Source of the DNA: a virus
Length of the DNA: 25,568 nucleotides
Direction: 5' to 3' (one strand)
Virus record (IMG/VR): IMGVR_UViG_3300017788_000154
Span: 1 to 25,568 of that record
In this document: piece after piece, positions 1 through 3,595 of the stretch
Layout: each line of letters begins with the position of its first letter
How positions within the stretch are numbered: the first letter of the stretch is position 1
The notes under the pieces: model-generated
Database searches by the model: none
What the model was told of the DNA's origin: nothing
The model's input: only the letters and a program-made list of their open reading frames with translations
Position numbers and translations under genes: made by a program

Positions 1-66
1 GGCGCCCGCTGGATGGATGCCAAGATCGACACCGCCGAACTGGATGAGATGCTGGCAGAACTGTGA
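1..66 (+). CDS. 3' end of an unrecognised gene (partial)
   Basis: An open frame runs from the first base of the window to a TGA at 64-66, encoding 21 residues (ending MLAELstop). The tail is acidic and probably helical, and the codons are strongly G/C-ending (GCC, CTG, GAC, ATC), matching the rest of the first 880 bases and unlike the later phage genes. A strong hairpin follows 7 nt after the stop. Too little is visible to assign a function. It may be only the end of a reading frame that happens to be open, but the codon pattern and the hairpin after the stop favour a real gene end. Confidence 0.45.
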   Translation, partial: GARWMDAKIDTAELDEMLAEL

Positions 67-73
67 CACCTGA

Positions 74-95
74 GGGGGTGGCACACACCACCCCC
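74..95 (+). terminator. GC-rich hairpin after the first gene
   Basis: GGGGGTGG at 74-81 pairs perfectly with CCACCCCC at 88-95 across a 6-nt CACACA loop. It lies directly downstream of a stop codon, as a terminator would. There is no U-run after it; a C/T-rich tract follows instead. It is therefore not a standard intrinsic terminator and could be a processing or mRNA-stabilising hairpin. Confidence 0.4.
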
Positions 96-147
96 CTCCC
101 CCTCGCCTGACCCTGTAGAATTAACGCATCAACCAAACGACCTGACC

Positions 148-576
148 ATGGCAACTACTTCCTTCGCTTACGGCGACTCCTACTCCCAGTCCGACCGCTT
201 CTATAAGGACTGCGAGCACGACGACCTGATGGACGCCGATGATTTCGGTCCCCCCCGCTTTGGGCGGGACGGTTGGGCAGAGGCCCGGTCCGCCCGCCCA
301 CCCTGGTGCCCCCCCCCCCCCCTCGGGGGGTGCTATACTGATCACATCGACAACCAAACAATGACCCCTGCAGAACTCACCGCCGCCATTGAAGCGGGCA
401 CCATGACCCTCACCCGCCTGCCCGCTGCCCGCCCCCAGCGGTGGAATCTCACGATGACCCGTGTGGGGGGGTCTCGCTCCAGTGTCAAGGGCGCCCGCCC
501 CGATGGCACTAAGGTTACGGGCACCACCGCCAAACCACGCCGCAACCGTAGAGGGGCATGGACCGCCTGCGGTTGA
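148..576 (+). CDS. Hypothetical protein in GC-rich islet; may be two genes
   Basis: This 142-codon frame starts at ATG 148 and I do not recognise it. The first ~34 residues (MATTSFAYGDSYSQSD onward) are acidic and aromatic and look like a genuine short protein. Residues 35-65 are Pro/Gly/Arg-rich and encoded by hairpin-forming DNA and a 14-C homopolymer (309-322), which does not look like normal coding sequence. From ATG 361 (MTPAELTAAIEAG) the frame again looks like a normal, basic small protein of 71 residues, ending RRNRRGAWTACG. A -10-like element at 331-339 and a leader resembling that before ATG 148 stand in front of ATG 361. The most likely reality is two small genes, one from 148 and one at 361-576, joined in frame by chance or by a homopolymer miscount. 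There is no clear Shine-Dalgarno sequence at either start. Confidence 0.4.
   Translation: MATTSFAYGDSYSQSDRFYKDCEHDDLMDADDFGPPRFGRDGWAEARSARPPWCPPPPLGGCYTDHIDNQTMTPAELTAAIEAGTMTLTRLPAARPQRWNLTMTRVGGSRSSVKGARPDGTKVTGTTAKPRRNRRGAWTACG
248..270 (+). other. Imperfect GC hairpin
   Basis: GTCCCCCCC at 248-256 can fold onto GGGCGGGAC at 262-270 across a GCTTT loop, with one C:C mismatch in a 9-position stem. It falls inside the nominal 148-576 frame, at the point where the protein sequence stops looking natural. That suggests the real upstream gene may end near here, or that the region is intergenic. Confidence 0.3.
309..330 (+). repeat. 14-C homopolymer followed by 6 G
   Basis: There are fourteen consecutive C at 309-322, then TC, then six G at 325-330. 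The C and G runs can fold back on each other. Such tracts slip in replication and in sequencing, so the true length, and with it the frame linking 148 to 576, is uncertain. The tract sits immediately upstream of a -10-like box. Confidence 0.8.
331..339 (+). promoter_or_regulatory. Possible extended -10 promoter
   Basis: TGC at 331-333 followed by TATACT at 334-339 matches an extended -10 element (TGnTATAAT) at five of six hexamer bases. No -35 is visible because the upstream DNA is the C/G tract. Initiation would fall near 346, about 15 nt before ATG 361. It supports a separate gene starting at 361. Confidence 0.4.
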
Positions 577-610
577 CCCCCCCTATCCTGTCCCATCGCA
601 CCCCCCTCTC

Positions 611-799
611 ATGATCATGACCCCCGCCTCATGCCTCACCACCCGCCAGATCGTGTGGGCAGGTCGCCCCACTGACGACGCACAGCAGACCATGGGCCTG
701 CATGTGCCCATCACGGTGGAGGCATCGTGGCTAGCAGGTGCTCACGCCGACCGCTTCCGTGAAGAGGCACTCGCCCGCCTGCCTCAGTGGCAGGACTGA
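611..799 (+). CDS. Hypothetical 62-aa protein in GC-rich islet
   Basis: The frame is open from 461, but the stretch before 611 overlaps the previous gene and is low-complexity Pro/Arg/Ala, so ATG 611 (MIMTPASC) or ATG 617 is the sensible start. The product is unrecognised. Residues 10-30 are mixed and soluble-looking, and the C-terminal half (SWLAGAHADRFREEALARL) is probably an amphipathic helix, ending WQD. Codons are G/C-ending. It begins MTPA like the product from ATG 361, so the two may be distantly related or simply share a start context. There is no Shine-Dalgarno sequence; a C-rich 35-nt gap separates it from the previous stop. Confidence 0.5.
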   Translation: MIMTPASCLTTRQIVWAGRPTDDAQQTMGLHVPITVEASWLAGAHADRFREEALARLPQWQD

Positions 800-847
800 C
801 CCGCCACCCTAGCACACCCCCGACGCCATCGCCCCCACGGGCAGTTG

Positions 848-875
848 ATCGGGGGTAATACGTTTGTATCGGGGG
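848..875 (+). repeat. Direct repeat ATCGGGGG, 20-nt period
   Basis: ATCGGGGG occurs at 848-855 and again at 868-875, two helical turns apart. It lies in the non-coding stretch (800-969) where GC-rich sequence gives way to AT-rich sequence. It could be a repeated binding site or a relic of the junction. Nothing else in 800-969 is recognisable apart from AT-rich leader sequence after 890. Confidence 0.4.
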
Positions 876-969
876 CGCCGAGCGAAATCCCATAGATACT
901 ATAAACCTACAAAACTTTGAAAACGCTCGATAGATTACACATTCATAAAAAAATTTTTCCCCCAACAAA

Positions 970-1125
970 ATGACTCAAAAACCTCTAAGTACTCGGACCA
1001 CACCAATCGAAGAGTTTTCGTATATCTTCATGGTATTGAAAGAACTTTGGAAGATGACCACAGAAAGCTTGACAAAGCGTAGAGGGGATGCTAAGATTGA
1101 AATATCTCAAAAGACCACATTATGA
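970..1125 (+). CDS. Hypothetical 51-aa protein
   Basis: The frame ATG 970 to TGA 1123-1125 encodes MTQKPLSTRTTPIEEF onward, with a central YIFMVLKELWKM hydrophobic/aromatic helix and a basic C-terminal part (SLTKRRGDAK). Its stop overlaps the next ATG as ATGA (1122-1125), the usual signature of translational coupling. The next gene has no Shine-Dalgarno sequence of its own, which supports this ORF being translated. The product is not recognised. A near-consensus promoter lies inside its 3' half, so downstream genes can also be expressed without it. Confidence 0.5.
   Translation: MTQKPLSTRTTPIEEFSYIFMVLKELWKMTTESLTKRRGDAKIEISQKTTL
1069..1097 (+). promoter_or_regulatory. Strong sigma70-type promoter
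   Basis: TTGACA at 1069-1074 is a perfect -35. After a 17-nt spacer comes TAAGAT at 1092-1097, preceded by TGC at 1089-1091, so the -10 is also of the extended type. Transcription would begin near 1104, giving an ~18-nt leader to ATG 1122. It lies within the 51-aa ORF. No terminator is seen until 2889, so it may serve the whole small-gene string through the PAAR gene. Host-type promoters of this quality usually mark early phage genes. Confidence 0.65.
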
Positions 1126-1520
1126 AAAAACTTGGTATTCTTGGAATTGCCGTGGCAACGCTCACATCTCCTTTGAGTGCTTTTGCCGCCGCCTCATATG
1201 CTCAGCAAGCTGCTACAGAATGGTCTGACAAACCATATGGTGCAACGTACTACAAAAAAGATGGCACAAAAATCTTTATTTCTCCTGGACCTGGAATTAA
1301 TGCCAGAATGCGAGAAGTCGAAGCAATGTTAAAAAATGAACAAATTGCTCAATACGCTCCTCCTGCTCAAGTACAGTATCAACCGCCGAGCTTCTTTCAA
1401 GGTTCATCTGGTGCCCCAGTTGTAGTTCCTCCTACCGTAATTAACACTCAACCAAATCGCTGTCGTCAGAAGCGTATTAATTTACTGTTAGTTTTTGACG
1501 TTGAATCAGCTGATTGTTGA
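1122..1520 (+). CDS. Exported hypothetical protein with Sec signal peptide
   Basis: The 132-residue product starts MKKLGILGIAVATLTSPLSAFAA: a short basic N-region, a hydrophobic core to about residue 20 and an AFA-A type signal peptidase I site near residues 22-23. The mature part has an aromatic/charged segment (EWSDKPYGATYYKKDGT, about 33-50), a helical stretch (NARMREVEAMLKNEQI), then a Pro/Gln/Ser-rich linker and a C-terminal tail with Cys near 113 and at the end. I do not recognise the family. Export suggests action in the periplasm or envelope of the host. The start overlaps the preceding stop (ATGA) and the stop overlaps the next start (TGATG). Confidence 0.7.
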   Translation: MKKLGILGIAVATLTSPLSAFAAASYAQQAATEWSDKPYGATYYKKDGTKIFISPGPGINARMREVEAMLKNEQIAQYAPPAQVQYQPPSFFQGSSGAPVVVPPTVINTQPNRCRQKRINLLLVFDVESADC

Positions 1521-1687
1521 TGGAACAAGTAACACATATACTTGTTGATCATAATACGCATAGTATTATTATATGTGGAAATAGAGGATCTCAGAGAATA
1601 TTGAGATTTCACTTTTCCACATTTTATGATGCTTTAGATTATTGTGCTACAAAAATAAGACATGAACATATGTTGTATATAAGTTGA
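1520..1687 (+). CDS. Hypothetical 55-aa protein
   Basis: ATG 1520 shares its A with the TGA of the exported protein gene (1518-1520), and the frame runs to TGA 1685-1687. The product begins MEQVTHILVDHNTHSIIICG and continues with RILRFHFSTFYDALDYC. It is rich in His, Ile and Phe and reads as a small alpha/beta fold (two strands, then a helix such as STFYDALDYCATKI). No family is recognised. The one-base stop/start overlap and AT-rich codons like its neighbours make it a credible gene, though it is short. Confidence 0.55.
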   Translation: MEQVTHILVDHNTHSIIICGNRGSQRILRFHFSTFYDALDYCATKIRHEHMLYIS

Positions 1688-1712
1688 TATATAATGCAGT
1701 TGTAAACAAATC

Positions 1713-1910
1713 ATGATTCCACACATTTACGAAACAACCGTAGAATATAATGAAGATTTTGATGAATACTTTATTACACTACCTGATGAACTGACTGATT
1801 TAGTTGGTTGGGAAGAAGGTGATGTAGTAGAATGGAAGATCAATAAGGATGGTTCAGTACTTATAGAAAAAGTAGACGAATTTTTTGATGAAAGCGAAAA
1901 CAATGACTGA
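1713..1910 (+). CDS. AbrB/SpoVT-like small protein
   Basis: This 65-aa acidic protein has residues 18-54 reading YFITLPDELTDLVGWEEGD then VVEWKINKDGSVLIEKV. This matches the swapped-hairpin AbrB/SpoVT/MazE pattern: a strand with I-x-L/I-P, a short helix ending in L/V-G, then W/K-x-G-D and two strands. Family members are usually dimeric DNA-binding regulators or antitoxins. Here the surface is very acidic (C-terminus KVDEFFDESEND-like), which argues against simple DNA binding and leaves room for a protein partner. Related small proteins are, as I recall, common in T4-like cyanophages. Its last codons overlap the next gene by 8 nt. No toxin gene is apparent beside it. Confidence 0.7.
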   Translation: MIPHIYETTVEYNEDFDEYFITLPDELTDLVGWEEGDVVEWKINKDGSVLIEKVDEFFDESENND

Positions 1911-2247
1911 AGATAAAACAGTACAATATAAAATTGTAGACAAAGAAGGAAAAGTTGTTGAAGACGTATCATTCAATGACTACGAAAAACTGGCGGATCA
2001 TATGCTAGGTTTAGCAGAAAAGTGGTACACTGGATTGTATAATGCTGATGATACGTTAGAGATTTCTACGTTTGATCAAACTGGAGAGTTAATTTACTCT
2101 GATACAGCAACATTTGGAGAAACGATGAATGACGAATCAAGTTTGGAAGACGAGCTTAAGCAACTTGCTGCAACACAACACCAATCAGCAGGTGAAGGTT
2201 TTGGAGGAAATCCTACAAAATCTCGAAAGAAGAGTAAAAAGAGTTGA
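1903..2247 (+). CDS. Hypothetical 114-aa protein
   Basis: ATG 1903 (MTEDKTVQYKIVDKEGK) is preferred; a TTG at 1885 and an ATG at 1888 in frame would overlap the AbrB-like gene more deeply. The N-terminal ~75 residues form an acidic, mixed alpha/beta domain (YKIVDKEGKVVEDVSF, then DYEKLADHMLGLAEKWYTGLY, then LEISTFDQTGELIYSD). The last 20 residues are basic and low-complexity (TKSRKKSKKS) and overlap the next ORF in another frame. I do not recognise the family. The 8-nt overlap with the previous gene suggests coupling. Confidence 0.65.
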   Translation: MTEDKTVQYKIVDKEGKVVEDVSFNDYEKLADHMLGLAEKWYTGLYNADDTLEISTFDQTGELIYSDTATFGETMNDESSLEDELKQLAATQHQSAGEGFGGNPTKSRKKSKKS

Positions 2248-2380
2248 GAATCGTTTAGCACAGATTCCACATCCCTTCGTTATACTATACAGACCACCCA
2301 ACTCGGAATATATAAAGCTTAACGAGGCATTGGATTCTTTGTTTGATCGTCTAAATAATATAGAACAACAGTTGAAGTAA
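2129..2380 (+). CDS. Small coiled-coil protein before PAAR (start uncertain)
   Basis: The frame runs to TAA 2378-2380, whose last A is the A of the PAAR ATG. ATG 2129 gives 83 residues but overlaps the preceding gene by 119 nt. GTG 2192 (62 residues, beginning VKVLEEILQNLERRVKRVENR) or TTG 2201 would cut the overlap to 47-56 nt and leaves exactly the part that looks real. That part has a heptad-patterned helix with Leu/Ile/Val, a short Pro-containing hinge (AQIPHPFVILYRPPN), and a second heptad helix (ALDSLFDRLNNIEQQLK). The coupling to PAAR suggests co-synthesis with the spike tip, perhaps as an assembly partner. The function is otherwise unknown. Confidence 0.6.
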   Translation: MTNQVWKTSLSNLLQHNTNQQVKVLEEILQNLERRVKRVENRLAQIPHPFVILYRPPNSEYIKLNEALDSLFDRLNNIEQQLK

Positions 2381-2694
2381 TGCCAGGAATTGCAAGACAA
2401 AACGATACGGTAGCAACTGGTCACGGATGTGATACTACGACGACGATTCAGGAAGGATCTCCCAATGTTCGTATCAACGGAAGGGGAGCGGCTTATGCGA
2501 ATGCTGCGTTATCACCTCACACGATCACAAATTCTGCTCCTCTACCTGCTCCTCCCTGTATTGGGCATTCAGCACAAGTCAATGCAGGTTATGGAAGAGT
2601 GCTTGTCAACGGCAGACCGATTGCAAGAATCGGTGATTCTGCCGATCTTGGGCAAATTACCACTGGATCTGCAAATGTCTTGACAAGCGGGTAA
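2380..2694 (+). CDS. 5.4: PAAR-domain baseplate spike tip (T4 gp5.4-like)
   Basis: The 104-aa protein opens MPGIARQNDTVATGHGC, the typical PAAR N-terminus, followed by three short strands with INGRGAA and VNGRPIARIGDSAD, the repeated v-N-G-r-p/g-a-r pattern of the family. Candidate metal ligands are His15, Cys17, His47, Cys60 and His63. PAAR proteins form the sharp conical tip of contractile-tail spikes and cap the gp5 beta-helix; T4 gp5.4 is about the same size. Its start overlaps the stop of the coiled-coil ORF (TAATG), so the two are probably translated together. The -35 of the next gene's promoter lies within its last codons. Confidence 0.9.
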   Translation: MPGIARQNDTVATGHGCDTTTTIQEGSPNVRINGRGAAYANAALSPHTITNSAPLPAPPCIGHSAQVNAGYGRVLVNGRPIARIGDSADLGQITTGSANVLTSG

Positions 2695-2708
2695 AAATAT
2701 TGTATACT
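2680..2708 (+). promoter_or_regulatory. Near-consensus sigma70 promoter
   Basis: TTGACA (2680-2685), a 17-nt spacer and TATACT (2703-2708) give a nearly perfect host vegetative promoter. The -35 is inside the end of the PAAR gene and the -10 is just past its stop. Transcription would start near 2715. A GAGG ribosome binding site follows at 2721-2724, ahead of ATG 2731. It is a host-type promoter within a late structural region. Confidence 0.75.
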
Positions 2709-2730
2709 ATTGAAGTTATTGAGGTAACGA

Positions 2731-2874
2731 ATGGCAAAATCACCAAGTTTTAACAAGTCAAGTTATGTCCCTGGCAAACCTAAATGCACTCGTCAAGGTC
2801 GCAGTAAAAATACAAACCTTGCTGCATCCTCACGTAATGGACGCAAAAAGCGTTATCGTGGGCAAGGACATTAA
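2731..2874 (+). CDS. 47-aa highly basic protein with YRGQG C-terminus
   Basis: The product starts MAKSPSFNKSSYVPGKPK, continues with CTRQGRSKNTNLAASSRNG and ends RKKRYRGQGH. It is very rich in Arg, Lys, Ser and Gly, has almost no hydrophobic core, and is likely disordered or nucleic-acid binding. Small basic proteins with a T-x-Q-G-x-S and KxYRGQGR-like ending are, to my knowledge, recurrent in T4-like cyanophages but uncharacterised; this is recall, not a search. It has its own strong promoter, a GAGG ribosome binding site 6 nt before ATG, and a terminator starting 14 nt after the stop, so it is a one-gene transcription unit. An RNA- or DNA-binding role is only an inference from composition. 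Confidence 0.75.
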   Translation: MAKSPSFNKSSYVPGKPKCTRQGRSKNTNLAASSRNGRKKRYRGQGH

Positions 2875-2888
2875 AAAATAATGAAATT

Positions 2889-2911
2889 AACGCCAGTTTT
2901 GGCGTTTTTTT
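2889..2911 (+). terminator. Intrinsic terminator
   Basis: AACGCCA (2889-2895) pairs perfectly with TGGCGTT (2900-2906) over a GTTT loop, and the second arm runs into a T tract through 2911. It ends the 47-aa gene unit and would also stop read-through from the small-gene string upstream, separating it from the late structural genes. Confidence 0.85.
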
Positions 2912-2975
2912 ATGTTTTGACGGGATAGCAACCCCGTAAAAAGTTCTGTTTTCACTCAAATAAGGAGAAAAACAG

Positions 2976-3176
2976 ATGGCTACGCACTCAAATCCAGACA
3001 GAGACACAAAATATATGAAAGAAACGTGGGGAACGACACGTTTAATCACTGATTATGTTCCTTTGGAGAGAGGAACTCCGTCAAAAACAAGAAAAAATGA
3101 TCCTCCAAAAAATAGAATGTCAAAAATGTGTGGCGGTAAGGAAGGATTTGATGATTATGTTGAGTGGTGGGTATAA
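2976..3176 (+). CDS. Hypothetical 66-aa protein
   Basis: The start ATG 2976 has a good Shine-Dalgarno sequence (AGGAG, 2963-2967) 8 nt upstream. The product (MATHSNPDRDTKYMKETWGT onward) is polar, with a basic middle (SKTRKNDPPKNRMSK) and an aromatic end (DDYVEWWV). It contains a single Cys (residue 52). I recognise no family. Its stop codon lies inside the TATAAATA late promoter of gp25. No clear promoter of its own is visible in the 60 nt after the terminator, only a weak 5-bp hairpin (2920-2937). Confidence 0.7.
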   Translation: MATHSNPDRDTKYMKETWGTTRLITDYVPLERGTPSKTRKNDPPKNRMSKMCGGKEGFDDYVEWWV

Positions 3177-3179
3177 ATA
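3172..3179 (+). promoter_or_regulatory. T4-type late promoter for gp25
   Basis: TATAAATA is an exact match to the T4 late -10 element read by the gp55-type sigma factor, without need of a -35. It lies 20 nt upstream of the gp25 start. The leader is short and carries no Shine-Dalgarno sequence. The motif overlaps the stop codon of the 66-aa gene. Confidence 0.7.
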
Positions 3180-3199
3180 ATAGAAAATAGTATATTTCT

Positions 3200-3595
3200 A
3201 TGCCTGTCAGTAGGTCGTTTAAAGATCTTAGCATCACTTTTGATAAGAATCCTATTACCGACGACCTCATGGTGGTCAAAGATTTCGTTGCAATTAAAAA
3301 ATCAATACAAAATTTATTGACCACCTACCCAGGCGAACGCTTTTTTAACCCAAATATTGGTAGTCGAGTAACAAGATTGTTATTTGATCCTGTCGATTAC
3401 ATCAATGCTACATCAATTCGTTCTGAAATTGAGTATACGATAGGTGCATTTGAACCACGAGTGTTGTTGAACTCCGTCAGTGTAGAACCAAATTTTAATG
3501 AAGATGGATATGATATTGTAATCGATTATTCAATTGTTGGTTTAGAAGAGAAAACAGACAGTATAGACCTCTTCTTAGAGAGAACTAGAGGATAA
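3200..3595 (+). CDS. 25: Baseplate wedge subunit gp25
   Basis: The 131-aa protein is the same size as T4 gp25 (about 132 aa). It is the lysozyme-like-fold baseplate protein that joins the inner wedge to the tail sheath/tube start and is conserved in all contractile systems (TssE in type VI secretion). Diagnostic parts are DFVAIKKSIQNLLTTYPGER (about 31-50), the N-P-x-x-G-S core (FFNPNIGSRVTRLLFDP) and the family E-P-R motif (GAFEPRVLLNSV, about 87-98). Its stop shares an A with the gp6 ATG (TAATG), so gp6 is translationally coupled. It is driven by the late promoter at 3172. Confidence 0.95.
   Translation: MPVSRSFKDLSITFDKNPITDDLMVVKDFVAIKKSIQNLLTTYPGERFFNPNIGSRVTRLLFDPVDYINATSIRSEIEYTIGAFEPRVLLNSVSVEPNFNEDGYDIVIDYSIVGLEEKTDSIDLFLERTRG

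Noticed and set aside
121-596. Minus-strand frames in the GC-rich islet (121-357, 155-361, 342-596)
   Set aside because: They are complements of the hairpin and C-run DNA, give low-complexity Gly/Arg-rich products, lack ribosome binding sites, and conflict with better-looking + strand genes.
461-610. GTG start at 461 for the 62-aa gene
   Set aside because: It would add 50 Pro/Arg/Ala-rich residues overlapping the previous gene in another frame; ATG 611 or 617 is more natural.
1690-1695. TATAAT before the AbrB-like gene
   Set aside because: A perfect -10 hexamer, but there is no acceptable -35 at 16-18 nt and no TG extension, and the region is so AT-rich that chance matches are expected.
2351-2357. 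CTAAATA upstream of the PAAR gene as a late promoter
   Set aside because: One base off TATAAATA, within a coding frame in AT-rich DNA; too weak to call, although its distance to ATG 2380 would be suitable.
2920-2937. Small hairpin ACGGG/CCCGT before the 66-aa gene
   Set aside because: Only 5 bp with an 8-nt loop and no T-run; it may be chance, and no regulatory class is recognisable.
2780-3324. Minus-strand frames 2780-3049 and 3046-3324
   Set aside because: They run antisense to the 47-aa gene, the terminator, the 66-aa gene and gp25, which have clear start signals or family matches; products look like reverse complements of coding sequence.
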